Shown: positions 1-8,077 of the stretch, piece after piece
Layout: every line of letters begins with the position of its first letter
Numbering within the stretch: position 1 is the stretch's first letter
Assembly: GCF_009498525.1 (NCBI RefSeq)
Contig: NZ_QSNT01000007.1
Span: 1 to 64,000, forward strand
From: Rhizobium sp. ICMP 5592
GTDB taxonomy: Bacteria; Pseudomonadota; Alphaproteobacteria; Rhizobiales; Rhizobiaceae
Length of the DNA: 64,000 bases
Reading direction: 5' to 3'
Program-made: the position numbers and the translations under genes
Notes under the pieces: model-generated
Seen by the model: the letters and a program-made list of their open reading frames with translations, nothing else
Database searches by the model: none
Told to the model about the DNA's origin: nothing

Positions 1-99
1 GGCGACGCCGCCGACAGCCCGATTACCTCGCAGTTCGGCTCACCCAACCAGAATATTATCGGCTTTACCCTCAACAGAACCTTCAACATCAACTTTTGA
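1..99 (+). CDS. C-terminal fragment of a probable outer-membrane beta-barrel protein (partial)
   Basis: Frame 1 is open from the window edge to a TGA at 97-99, giving 32 residues that end in Asn-Ile-Asn-Phe. Alternating polar and hydrophobic residues and a terminal Phe are what the last strand of an outer-membrane barrel usually looks like (recognition by the BAM complex). The 5' part lies outside the window, so the family cannot be named. It runs tail-to-tail into the methyltransferase gene on the other strand and overlaps it by about 60 bases, so one of the two C-termini could be shorter than drawn. Call is tentative. Confidence 0.35.
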   Translation, partial: GDAADSPITSQFGSPNQNIIGFTLNRTFNINF

Positions 100-1371
100 C
101 GCGCGCAGCGCCTCATGATCGGCGATGTAGTTCCGCGTCAGCGGCAGGACATCGTTGCGCTTGGTGATCTGGATCTGGAAGACGACGAGATCCTCGTAGC
201 GGAAAGCAGCTTCCGCAGTCGAAAGATAATATTCCCACATACGGCAGAAGCGCTCGTCATAGAGCTTCGCCACCTCGTCCCAGCGCGCCATGAAACGCTC
301 CCGCCAGCTTTCGAGCGTGTAGGCATAATGGAGGCGCAGCACCTCGACATCGGTGATCGTCAGTCCCGCTGCCTCGATCTCGGGCACGATCTCCGAAAGT
401 GCCGGAATATAGCCGCCGGGGAAGATGTATTTGTCGAGCCAGGGCGTGGTGAAGCCTGGTGTCGCCGAGCAGCCGATGGTGTGAAGGACCATGACGCCGT
501 CATCCTCCAGCAGCTCCGCGCATTTGCGGAAGAAGGTCCGGTAGGACGACAGGCCGACATGCTCGAACATGCCGACGGAGACGATCCTGTCAAAGCGGCC
601 CGTCAGGCTGCGATAGTCCCTGAGTGCGAATTGCACTTCCGCCGGCGCTCCATTGAGGCTGGCCGGCACCCGTTTCGAGGCATAATCATGCTGCTCCTCG
701 GAGAGCGTCACGCCGAGGACATAGCCGCCCGGCGCCTGCTCGGCCAGATGCAGCGCGAGACCACCCCAACCGCAACCGATATCGAGAATGCTGTTGTCCG
801 GCTCAATCAAGAGCTTGGCGGCGAGGTGCCGTTTCTTGGCCAGCTGCGCGTCTTCAAGCGATTGGTCGGGATGTTCGAAATAGGCGCAGGAATATTGCCG
901 GTCCGGGTCGAGGAACAGCTCATAGAGCCGGCCATCGAGATCGTAATGATGCGCGACATTGGTCTTCGAGCGTCTCGGCAGGTTGCGATGACGGAAGATC
1001 CGCAGCTTCGTGCGGATATGGTCGATGATACGGGCGATGAGCGGATGCGTGCTGTTCTGCGCCTCCCGCAGCAGCATCGCCACGAATTCATAGAGCGAGC
1101 CATGTTCGACAAGGAAACGGCCGTCCATGTAAAGCTCGCCGAGCCTTGCATCGGCGTCGATCAGGAAAGCCCACTGCGCACGGTTGTCGGTAAAGCGGAC
1201 GCAGACGGGTTCGCCGGTGCCGTCGCCGAATGTCAGCGCCCGGCCGCCCGCCGTCATCACGATCAGCGATCCCCGCGACACGATGCTCGACAGCGCTCGC
1301 TTCAGGCTCCAGTCCGCGAGGCTGAATGCCATTGTATTTTGACGATGGTCTTCCGCTGGCAATCCGGACAT
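40..1371 (-). CDS. Cyclopropane-fatty-acyl-phospholipid synthase family methyltransferase
   Basis: Predicted SAM-dependent enzyme that adds a methylene bridge (or a methyl group) across the double bond of an unsaturated acyl chain in membrane lipid. The 443-residue length fits the CFA synthase family. Residues 1-135 form the family's N-terminal domain. The SAM loop LDIGCGWGG is at about 196-204, a conserved Cys is at 162, the FEH motif at 269-271 and HTIG at 297-300. The ATG at 1371 shares its A with the stop of the upstream gene (TAATG), so translation is coupled. It is the last gene of the nine-gene operon that also encodes a desaturase, which could supply the double bond. A paralogue with a different acceptor is possible. 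Confidence 0.85.
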   Translation of the reverse strand: MSGLPAEDHRQNTMAFSLADWSLKRALSSIVSRGSLIVMTAGGRALTFGDGTGEPVCVRFTDNRAQWAFLIDADARLGELYMDGRFLVEHGSLYEFVAMLLREAQNSTHPLIARIIDHIRTKLRIFRHRNLPRRSKTNVAHHYDLDGRLYELFLDPDRQYSCAYFEHPDQSLEDAQLAKKRHLAAKLLIEPDNSILDIGCGWGGLALHLAEQAPGGYVLGVTLSEEQHDYASKRVPASLNGAPAEVQFALRDYRSLTGRFDRIVSVGMFEHVGLSSYRTFFRKCAELLEDDGVMVLHTIGCSATPGFTTPWLDKYIFPGGYIPALSEIVPEIEAAGLTITDVEVLRLHYAYTLESWRERFMARWDEVAKLYDERFCRMWEYYLSTAEAAFRYEDLVVFQIQITKRNDVLPLTRNYIADHEALRASKVDVEGSVEGKADNILVG

Positions 1372-1799
1372 TATCGATCCTCACCGCTATGGGGGCGTAG
1401 CGAGCCGCGTTTCGCGTGCCAGTCGTCGCCGCTCGTCGCCTCGCTGGAGGCACCGGCAATCAGCCAGACGCCCGTCAGGATCAGGCCGCTGCCGATCACC
1501 TGCAGGCCGACGACCGGCTCGCCGAAGACGAGCCAGCCGGTAGCGATGATCAGCACGTAGCTGATGCCGGAAAGCGGGAAGGCCCGGCTGAGGTCAAGCT
1601 CGGAAAGCACGTTCATCCAGATGAAGAAGCAGGCGATCTCGACGGCGATCGCCGCCAGGATCCAATGCGAACCAAGCGCCTGCCACAGCCAACCGATCCC
1701 CGTCGCATCGCCCAATTGCTCGGCTCCGTGCTTGACGAAAAACTGGAACAGCGTGTTCAACACCGGCACGGCAAGCCAGGATAGACGCATGGACGACAT
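1371..1799 (-). CDS. Small EamA/SMR-type four-helix membrane protein (first of two in operon)
   Basis: About 142 residues with four predicted transmembrane helices and the EamA/SMR-type signature of a Pro-Leu pair in the third helix (AFPLSGISY). Half-size proteins of this kind work as dimers, either as drug exporters (EmrE) or lipid flippases (ArnE/ArnF for undecaprenyl-aminoarabinose). The ATG at 1799 overlaps the previous stop by one base (TGATG); a GTG at 1802 is the alternative. A second, different half-size protein lies four genes upstream in the same operon, so a heterodimer is plausible. The C-terminus is a hydrophilic tail of about 25 residues. Substrate unknown; lipid flipping is inferred from context. 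Confidence 0.7.
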   Translation of the reverse strand: MSSMRLSWLAVPVLNTLFQFFVKHGAEQLGDATGIGWLWQALGSHWILAAIAVEIACFFIWMNVLSELDLSRAFPLSGISYVLIIATGWLVFGEPVVGLQVIGSGLILTGVWLIAGASSEATSGDDWHAKRGSLRPHSGEDR

Positions 1800-2947
1800 C
1801 ACTGGCCCGCCTCATCTGTGGAAAGCAGTGGCGAAACCAGCCGCAATATCTTCTGGAGAACGGGATTGCGATGCCGGAAGAACATCGTATTGGCGGTCAA
1901 TTGGCTGCCGAGCCGCACCTTGTTTTCATAATAGGCCTGACCGCTCTGATAGCGGCCGATCCCATGCTCGAGGCAATAGCGCAGATTGGTGAACCAGCTG
2001 AGAAAATAGAGATTGTAGGGCCGCCCCTCCTCGCCATCCATGCAGAAGAACTTGTCGATGGCGACATGTTCGTCATGCACGATCAGGTTGGCGGCCAAGA
2101 GCCGGTCTTCGACGAAATAGAATACGCAGAAGGAACGGCCGCGCATATGCGCGAGTATCCCCTCGAAATAGTCCGGGGTCAGCTCCTCGAACTGCCATTC
2201 GCTGCGATTGCGCGTGTCATGATAGAGCGCCATGACCTCCGGCAGGAAATCGCCAAAATCCGTCCGCATTTCGACCCGGACCTGCTCGAAGGATTTCAGC
2301 TTGCGACGCATATCCTTGCGGGTGCCGGAAGAAAGCCTGGCGAGATAGTCGTCGACCGTCTTGAAATCCACGTCGAGCCAGGCGGTCGGCAGGCCGCCGA
2401 TCGAGGCATAACCGCGGTCCGAGAGCAGGTCGCCGAACTCGGCGGTCACCGGCGCGGGAATATCCTTGATGCCCATCAGTGAGCACTCTTCCGTGGCCGC
2501 AAGCTCCTCGAAAAACGACAGCAGCTCGGCAAACAGCACCGCGCGGCGTTCCGGCGGCACGTCGGGGTGAAAACCGACTGCGCCCGTTTCGGTGCAGGGA
2601 GAGCCGAGGCAGGCAAGACGCAGCGTCAGGAAGCCCGGAAAGCGTTGCCGTATGCGGCGCACCGCCTTGCGGAGCCGGCCGTCCTCCAGCGTGGTGTCCA
2701 GGGCATAAGGGCAAAGGAAGACCGGCATGGCGGCACTGACGCGCCCATCCTCGACGATGGTGATGTAGCGCCATTCGAAGCCAGAGATATCGGCTTCCTC
2801 GATGGCCAGCAGGCAATCATAATCCTCGACCTGCCCGCGAAAGCAGGCATTCCAGGCATCGTGGCCGATGGCGCGGATGCTGAAATGCACCTCGGCAACC
2901 GGATCCCGGTCTGTCGTCGGGAAAGATTTAGGCAAGGGCTTGAGCAT
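1799..2947 (-). CDS. FemAB/GNAT-like N-acyltransferase
   Basis: A 382-residue protein resembling the COG3146/PF04339 group of predicted N-acyltransferases, which have a doubled GNAT fold as in FemAB. Visible features are the central SSGTRKDMRRKLK segment, typical of the junction before the second acyltransferase domain, and the C-terminal part YQSGQAYYENKVRLG where family members close the second fold. The ATG at 2947 is preferred; an upstream start at 3007 would extend deep into the neighbouring gene. It overlaps the hydrolase gene by 20 bases. In this operon it may acylate or aminoacylate an amine made by the aminotransferase and arginase-fold enzymes. The true donor is not visible in the sequence. 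Confidence 0.7.
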   Translation of the reverse strand: MLKPLPKSFPTTDRDPVAEVHFSIRAIGHDAWNACFRGQVEDYDCLLAIEEADISGFEWRYITIVEDGRVSAAMPVFLCPYALDTTLEDGRLRKAVRRIRQRFPGFLTLRLACLGSPCTETGAVGFHPDVPPERRAVLFAELLSFFEELAATEECSLMGIKDIPAPVTAEFGDLLSDRGYASIGGLPTAWLDVDFKTVDDYLARLSSGTRKDMRRKLKSFEQVRVEMRTDFGDFLPEVMALYHDTRNRSEWQFEELTPDYFEGILAHMRGRSFCVFYFVEDRLLAANLIVHDEHVAIDKFFCMDGEEGRPYNLYFLSWFTNLRYCLEHGIGRYQSGQAYYENKVRLGSQLTANTMFFRHRNPVLQKILRLVSPLLSTDEAGQ

Positions 2948-3740
2948 GGCTTGCCTCGAAAAAGTCGGCGGTGAAATCCGCCACCTGGCGATGCTGACGG
3001 TCGACATGGATCATGTGGTAACTGTCCTTGATCCATCTGAGCTCGTGCGGGCCGCCGATGTGGTCGGAAATGTAGCGCGCATGTTTGGGGCTGCTCAGAT
3101 CATCGTCCTCGGCGTGCAGGATCAGCGTCGGCGTCTTCATCTGCGGCAGCCGACCCCTCAGGGTCTTGCCCAGCCGATGCATTTCGACCAACCCCTTGCC
3201 GGGAAATGTTTCGAGAACGCCCTCCCCAGCCATGGTCCCGATCAACCGGCGCATGCGCTCGTCCTTGATCCCGAGGGATGCGGTCTCGCGGAAATTGAGG
3301 CGATCCAGAAAGGGGATGCGCGACAGCCAGCTGATTTGCGAGGACAAAAGCGGATAGTAGAAAGGCACATCCCAGCCGTCATAGTGAAAGCAGGGGGAAT
3401 AGATCGCCACGGCACGGATCGTCTCCGGCTGGCGTTCGGCGGCCAGCATCGAAAGCTTGCCGCCAACGCAGATACCGGCGGCAAAGACCTGCTGCGTTCT
3501 CCCGGCAAGCACCGCCGAGGCCTGCACGACACTGTCCAGCCAATCTTCCCAGCACGAGCGCCGCAGCGTGCCTGCATCCACCCCGTGGCCGGCCAGGAGC
3601 GGCGCATAGACGCTGTAGCCCTTGCGATTGAGGTGGCGCGCGACCAGCTTCATTTCAGCCGGCGCCCCGGTCAGCCCATGGATCAGGAGGACACCTTTTC
3701 CATTGGTGCCCTCGAGATAAAAGCTCAGTTCATCGGCTTT
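2928..3740 (-). CDS. Alpha/beta hydrolase with Cys at the nucleophile position
   Basis: About 270 residues with a clear alpha/beta hydrolase fold: oxyanion strand LLIHGLTG at 19-26, nucleophile elbow GICVGG at 90-95, acid in AEDDD at 211-215 and the histidine in SYHMIHVD at 241-248. The elbow carries Cys92 where most lipases and esterases have Ser, an arrangement known from dienelactone hydrolases and a few thioesterase-like members. No signal peptide is seen, so it should be cytoplasmic. The start at 3740 overlaps the desaturase gene by 11 bases. Within the operon it could release or transfer an acyl chain. Specific substrate not inferable. Confidence 0.8.
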   Translation of the reverse strand, partial: KADELSFYLEGTNGKGVLLIHGLTGAPAEMKLVARHLNRKGYSVYAPLLAGHGVDAGTLRRSCWEDWLDSVVQASAVLAGRTQQVFAAGICVGGKLSMLAAERQPETIRAVAIYSPCFHYDGWDVPFYYPLLSSQISWLSRIPFLDRLNFRETASLGIKDERMRRLIGTMAGEGVLETFPGKGLVEMHRLGKTLRGRLPQMKTPTLILHAEDDDLSSPKHARYISDHIGGPHELRWIKDSYHMIHVDRQHRQVADFTADFFEASHAQALA

Positions 3741-4605
3741 CATGAGAAAGCTCCGCCTGCCGGTTCTCCTTAGCCATGAAACCAAGGGCGTGGCAGGTGC
3801 TGATCACATGCGTGCCGGCCTTTTCCTGCTCGTCCTTGATCTGCTCGTGCAGGGTCGGCAGTTTCGTCCAGTGAGTCTTCGGACGGTAGTGATGTTCGGC
3901 ATGGTAGCCATTGCCGAACCACAGCCAGTTGTAGAACGGCTTGTGGCTGCTGACGCCCCAGGCGATCGGCTCATCGGGGTCACCGTGCAGATGCTCGTAA
4001 TAGCCGTTCAGCGACGACAGGCAGTTACCGAGATAATAGAAGGGCACGAAGAACAGCACGGCCTTCCAGTCATAGATCAGCGCAATCGCGGCGAGACCGA
4101 GGAAGAAGAACAGCTCGAACCGGCCCCATTTGGCATCGAAGGGGCGCCGGCGCGCGATCGCCTCGTGGATGTCGCCGAGGCTGTCGCGGAAGAAACTCAG
4201 GAAGGTGTAGGACCACACATTCTCCGGCTCGCCGTTACGACCGTGGCGGTAGATCGACAGCATGTCGATCGTCTCGCCCTTTTCATCCGGCCGATCGCTG
4301 TTGCCGGAGTGATGGCGCATATGCACCCAATGATAATAGGTCTGCGAAAAACCGATCGCGACCGATTCCAGCAGGCTGAAGCCATAGTTCATCCAGCGCG
4401 GCTTGAAATAGGGCGTGTGAATGAAATTATGCGATATGCTGTTGATGTTCCACGAGATCGACACGGCATAGAGGCAGCCGAGAACCGCCGAGAACCACAG
4501 GGGCCGGCTTTCGAAACCGACGATCAGGTAGACGTCGAAGGCGAGATGCGCCACGGCGGCCAGAACCGGCGCAGCATCCCATCTGGTATGAGCAAAGATT
4601 TTCAT
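3730..4605 (-). CDS. Membrane fatty acid desaturase
   Basis: A 291-residue di-iron membrane enzyme that introduces a double bond into (or hydroxylates) an acyl chain. The three histidine boxes are present: HNFIH near residue 60, HMRHH near 93 and HAEHH near 242, with hydrophobic segments between them. The ATG at 4605 forms an ATGA overlap with the preceding gene, which fixes the start; a longer reading frame upstream is Arg-rich and not protein-like. In context it probably provides the unsaturated acyl group on which the CFA-type methyltransferase at the end of the operon could act. Hydroxylase activity is an alternative because this superfamily is mixed. Confidence 0.88.
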   Translation of the reverse strand: MKIFAHTRWDAAPVLAAVAHLAFDVYLIVGFESRPLWFSAVLGCLYAVSISWNINSISHNFIHTPYFKPRWMNYGFSLLESVAIGFSQTYYHWVHMRHHSGNSDRPDEKGETIDMLSIYRHGRNGEPENVWSYTFLSFFRDSLGDIHEAIARRRPFDAKWGRFELFFFLGLAAIALIYDWKAVLFFVPFYYLGNCLSSLNGYYEHLHGDPDEPIAWGVSSHKPFYNWLWFGNGYHAEHHYRPKTHWTKLPTLHEQIKDEQEKAGTHVISTCHALGFMAKENRQAELSHESR

Positions 4606-4955
4606 AGTCCGGTTACTCCCACGCAGGCCACGCCGGCGGTCACCAGGAACACGCCGATCGCGTGGCGGAGATTGATGTTTTCCTTGAAGATCACGCCCCC
4701 GGCGAGCACGATGACCACATAGCTCAGCGCCATCAGCGGAAAGGCCATGGTGAGGGGAACGCGTTCGAGCACGGCGGTCCAGGCAAATAGCTCGACCGCC
4801 CAGAACAGGATGCCGAGCCATGTGACCGGCTTGGCCAGCGCGACAAGCAAGGCGCTTTCGCTCGCCGATTGTTTGAAACAGACCTCGCGCGCCGTTTCCG
4901 CCAGCACGCAGAAAAGGATGAGGCCGATCATCGGAAGGGTCAGGCTGCCGCTCAT
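4602..4955 (-). CDS. Small EamA/SMR-type four-helix membrane protein (second of two in operon)
   Basis: A 117-residue, four-helix protein with the SMR/EamA arrangement: an acidic residue in helix 1 (LAETAREVCF, Glu near 20) and the AFPLMALSY segment in helix 3. It overlaps both neighbours by four bases (ATGA at each end), so it is translated together with the arginase-fold gene and the desaturase gene. Its length matches ArnE/ArnF-type flippase halves and EmrE. The first-helix Glu is the residue EmrE-type proteins use for proton and substrate binding. Together with the 142-residue homologue later in the operon it may form a two-subunit flippase or exporter for the pathway product. Confidence 0.75.
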   Translation of the reverse strand: MSGSLTLPMIGLILFCVLAETAREVCFKQSASESALLVALAKPVTWLGILFWAVELFAWTAVLERVPLTMAFPLMALSYVVIVLAGGVIFKENINLRHAIGVFLVTAGVACVGVTGL

Positions 4956-5905
4956 GCCATGTACTCCGCCAGCACTTCGAGCAGCGCGTGATTTGCAGCG
5001 CTATTGATGTTTCGGGTCGTCTCGGGCTTCGGCCGGATGCGCGGCTGATCGATGAAGATCTCGGCCCGCTTCATCAGCTTGGTGCGAAGATCGCCGGCAT
5101 AGTTCGGCGTGGAATAATCGCCGATGACATCCGCGCCGATGATGCGATGCCGGCTACCGATCTCGCTGATCAGCGCCAGCAGATAGGGCAGCCGCATTCG
5201 GCCCTGATCCCAATTGGTGACCGCATCGTCGGCGGCAAGCACGTCCTTGTCGATCGTCAGGTAAACCGCCTCGGTGCGAATCCGGCTCAGCATCCGGTCG
5301 ATGAAATTGTCCTCGCCGATCTCGGCGATGGATTTCCAGTGCAGAGCGCCCTTGTCCTGCCGATAGCTGGCGCCGCTGCCGTAATCGGCCAGCACCCGGC
5401 TCGGCGGATGCTCATAGGGGTAAAGTTCCAGCTTGCCTTCGCCGAGCCAGTGCAGATTGGCGCCCTTGCGCTCGGGGCTGCGGAGATCCCGGCTGCAAAC
5501 GCCGATGGTGATGACCTTCTGGATATGACGATGGGCAAGGGCGCTGTTGACCCAGGAACCGCAATGCATGCCGCCTTCGAAGGTAACCCAGTCCGGATGA
5601 TTGTCGAAGTGTATGAGGGTCGTCGCAACAGGCTGTCGCTCCAGAGCCCCATCGAGAAGCAGTGCCGTCACGTGATGAAAGTCGCCCGAGCCCATGAAAG
5701 AGAGCTGCGGATCCTTGCCGAGCGTGGGGGTGCTCTTGGCAATCTCACGGCCGAGTTCGGCAAGTGCCTTCTGCTTGCCCCAGAGCCGGACGGCTTTTCC
5801 GGCTCCCTTGTCGAAATATTGATGCGCGCCGGCAAGCTTGCAGGCGCGCACGAAATCCGGCTGCAGCTCCAATGCATCATCGAGATGAAGAAGAAGGAGC
5901 TGCAC
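4952..5905 (-). CDS. Arginase/agmatinase-fold (ureohydrolase-like) metalloenzyme
   Basis: A 317-residue protein with the metal-site signatures of the ureohydrolase fold: GSGDFHH at 72-78 (family pattern GGDHS), DNHPD at 101-105 (pattern DxHxD) and TIDKDVLAAD at 217-226 (pattern SxDxDxxDP). The Mn-binding Asp and His residues are conserved, but the loops around them are not those of classical arginase or agmatinase, so hydrolysis of a guanidine or amidine group is plausible while the substrate is uncertain. It starts four bases after the aminotransferase stop and overlaps the next gene by four bases. In the operon it could release an amine from an arginine-derived precursor. Confidence 0.75.
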   Translation of the reverse strand: MQLLLLHLDDALELQPDFVRACKLAGAHQYFDKGAGKAVRLWGKQKALAELGREIAKSTPTLGKDPQLSFMGSGDFHHVTALLLDGALERQPVATTLIHFDNHPDWVTFEGGMHCGSWVNSALAHRHIQKVITIGVCSRDLRSPERKGANLHWLGEGKLELYPYEHPPSRVLADYGSGASYRQDKGALHWKSIAEIGEDNFIDRMLSRIRTEAVYLTIDKDVLAADDAVTNWDQGRMRLPYLLALISEIGSRHRIIGADVIGDYSTPNYAGDLRTKLMKRAEIFIDQPRIRPKPETTRNINSAANHALLEVLAEYMA

Positions 5906-5909
5906 CGTC

Positions 5910-7355
5910 TTATCTCCGGGCTGCGCGCGTCAGAAGCTGATCGAGCAGAGCGAGCGCCAGATCGATTTCCTCACGCGTGATGAGCAGGTTCGGCGCGAAG
6001 GTGATGACGTTCTTATGGTAGCCGCCGACGTCAAGCACGAGGCCGTACATCTTGGCACCGACCTGCAGGTCGCCCTTCATGCCTTCATCGCAAAGCCAGT
6101 CCATCGTCGCCTTGTCCGGCGTGTAGCTGTCGTCCTTGCAGATTTCCATCCTGAGCGCGAGGCCGAGGCCGTCGACTTCGCCGACGATGGCGTGACGCTT
6201 CTGCAACTGCTTCAGCCCGTCGAGGAAATAGGCGCCCTTGGCCATGATGGCCGTGCCGAAATCCTCCTCTTCCAACATTTTCATCGTTTCGAGAGCCACG
6301 GCGGTCCCCATCGGATTGCTGGCGAAAGTCGAATGCGTGGAGCCGGGCGGGAAGATCGTCGGGTTGATCATTTCTTCCCGTGCCCAGACGCCTGAAAGCG
6401 GGTTAAGCCCGTTGGTGATCGCCTTGCCGAAGACGAGAATGTCGGGCGAGACGCCGAAATGCTCGATCGACCAGAGCTTGCCGGTGCGGTAGACGCCCAT
6501 CTGGATCTCGTCGACGACAAGCAGGATGCCGTGTTCGTCCAGCACCTTCTTCAGCTCGACGAAGAAGTTCATCGGCGGAATGACGTAGCCGCCCGTGCCC
6601 TGGATCGGCTCGATGTAGAAGGCGGCATATTCCGACTTGCCGGCCTTCGGATCCCAGACGCCGTTATATTCGCTCTCGAACAGACGGGCGAACTTCTGGA
6701 CGCAGTAATGCCCATACTCTTCCTTCGACATGCCCTTCGGACCGCGGAAGTGATAGGGGAACTCGACGAACTGCGCCCGGTCACCGAAATGGCCGTAGCG
6801 GCGGCGATAGCGGTAGCTCGAGGTGATCGCGGACGCGCCGAGGGTGCGGCCGTGATAGCCGCCTTCGAAGGCGAACATCAGGCTCTTGCCACCGGTATAA
6901 TTGCGCACCAGCTTCAGCGAATCCTCAACCGCCTGCGAACCGCCGACGTTGAAATGAACCCGGCCCTTGTGCCCGAACTTGCGCTCGGCGTCCTGAGCGA
7001 TCATCGCCGCAAGCTCCACCTTTTCACGGTGCAGATATTGCGAAGCGACCTGCGGCAGCCGATCGAGCTGGCGATGGGCGGCCGCGTTCAGGCGCTCGTT
7101 GCGATAGCCGAAATTGACGGCGGAATACCACATCTGCAAATCGAGGAACGGCGTACCTGCCTGGTCGTAGACAAAGGACCCTTCGCATTCTTCGAAGAAT
7201 TTCGGTTTTGCCGTGTAGTGAACGGTATCGCCATGGGAGCAATAGGTCTCCTCAAGGATACGCAACTCCTCTTCGGATTTGACGGGCAATTGCGTCTCGT
7301 CGCTGAAGGCTTCGGCTACATTGGTTTTCATTAGATGCCTCTTGGTCTTGTTCAT
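5910..7355 (-). CDS. Class III PLP-dependent aminotransferase
   Basis: A 481-residue fold-type I omega-aminotransferase. The PLP Lys is K311 in FGKAITNG, preceded by the VDEIQ motif at 281-285; GGSQAVEDSLKL at 138-149 forms the phosphate-binding turn and EGGYHGR at 164-170 carries the ring-stacking aromatic. It is close in type to GABA, ornithine or diaminobutyrate aminotransferases and would move an amino group between an omega-amine and a keto acid. The ATG at 7355 overlaps the phosphatase stop (ATGA); an internal ATG at 7331 is a less coupled choice. Together with the arginase-fold enzyme it points to a diamine or basic amino acid intermediate. Confidence 0.88.
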   Translation of the reverse strand: MNKTKRHLMKTNVAEAFSDETQLPVKSEEELRILEETYCSHGDTVHYTAKPKFFEECEGSFVYDQAGTPFLDLQMWYSAVNFGYRNERLNAAAHRQLDRLPQVASQYLHREKVELAAMIAQDAERKFGHKGRVHFNVGGSQAVEDSLKLVRNYTGGKSLMFAFEGGYHGRTLGASAITSSYRYRRRYGHFGDRAQFVEFPYHFRGPKGMSKEEYGHYCVQKFARLFESEYNGVWDPKAGKSEYAAFYIEPIQGTGGYVIPPMNFFVELKKVLDEHGILLVVDEIQMGVYRTGKLWSIEHFGVSPDILVFGKAITNGLNPLSGVWAREEMINPTIFPPGSTHSTFASNPMGTAVALETMKMLEEEDFGTAIMAKGAYFLDGLKQLQKRHAIVGEVDGLGLALRMEICKDDSYTPDKATMDWLCDEGMKGDLQVGAKMYGLVLDVGGYHKNVITFAPNLLITREEIDLALALLDQLLTRAARR

Positions 7356-8035
7356 GCGGTCTTGGAATGCAGCAACGCGCGCTGTTCGCGCGTGACGCTG
7401 GGAAGAACGGCTTTCATCTTTGGAAGCAGGTCGGTGAAGGTTTCGAAGGCGACATAGGGAATGCCGCGGTCTTCGCAGTAATCGATCAGCTTGGCTTTCG
7501 CGAAAACGAGATCGACCTTGTCGGAAACGCAGAAATCGCTACGGCCATCGCCGATATAGATCTGCAAATCAGGGCTCTTAACGACCCGACATTTGCAGAC
7601 GCCGGAGCCGGACAGGCAGCCGCTTGCCGTCGGCGACGGGAAGAGGGAATAGGATTCCCGGCCATCGGCAAGGCAGTAGCTAAGCACGTTGGCAACGATC
7701 GCCATGTCGTCAATGCCATGACGCGTCAGGATACGACGAATGAAGTAGTCGACACCATCGCTGACGATGGTGATGGGCATATTGCTGCTGCGGCAGTACG
7801 ACAGGAATTCTTCAAAGCCGGGGTCGATGGACGCCGTGTCCAGCAGGGCGTCAATGTCCTGGCGGCTCGCCTGGACCAGGGCAATCTGGCGGCGCATGCA
7901 CTCGCCCGACCCCATCAGCCCTTGCTTCCACTGCCGCTCTATGTCTTCCCACTCAGGATCGGCGAAACGGGATAACACCATATCCGTCGCGTCTTCGATG
8001 GAGATGGTTCCATCAAAATCGCAAAACACCTGCAT
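7352..8035 (-). CDS. MtnX/SerB-like HAD-IB phosphatase
   Basis: A 227-residue haloacid dehalogenase-type phosphatase. Motif I is CDFDGT with nucleophile Asp6 and acid Asp8; motif II is the Ser in VSDG at 91-94; motif III is a Lys near 153; motif IV is GDGRSD at 162-167. It belongs to the group containing MtnX, phosphoserine phosphatase and phosphocholine or phosphoethanolamine phosphatases. Cys140, Cys147 and Cys149 lie in the segment before motif III and could bind metal. It is the first gene of the nine-gene operon, so it probably acts on the phosphorylated small-molecule precursor. No methionine-salvage partner is nearby, which argues against a role in that pathway. Confidence 0.8.
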   Translation of the reverse strand: MQVFCDFDGTISIEDATDMVLSRFADPEWEDIERQWKQGLMGSGECMRRQIALVQASRQDIDALLDTASIDPGFEEFLSYCRSSNMPITIVSDGVDYFIRRILTRHGIDDMAIVANVLSYCLADGRESYSLFPSPTASGCLSGSGVCKCRVVKSPDLQIYIGDGRSDFCVSDKVDLVFAKAKLIDYCEDRGIPYVAFETFTDLLPKMKAVLPSVTREQRALLHSKTA

Positions 8036-8060
8036 GAAACGCCCTTTCGCCTTGTCCTTG

Positions 8061-8077
8061 GGTTGCGTTTAACAACC
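8061..8077. promoter_or_regulatory. Inverted repeat upstream of the nine-gene operon
   Basis: GGTTG, seven bases, then CAACC, about 26-42 bases upstream of the phosphatase start. The roughly 100-base gap 8036-8137 is the only non-coding room in front of the operon, so a promoter and operator must lie here or upstream of the sensor kinase. No convincing -35/-10 pair could be chosen by eye. Confidence 0.3.

Noticed and set aside
115..1560. A 481-codon open frame on the + strand
   Set aside because: Antisense to the CFA-type methyltransferase and the first small membrane protein; no domain pattern.
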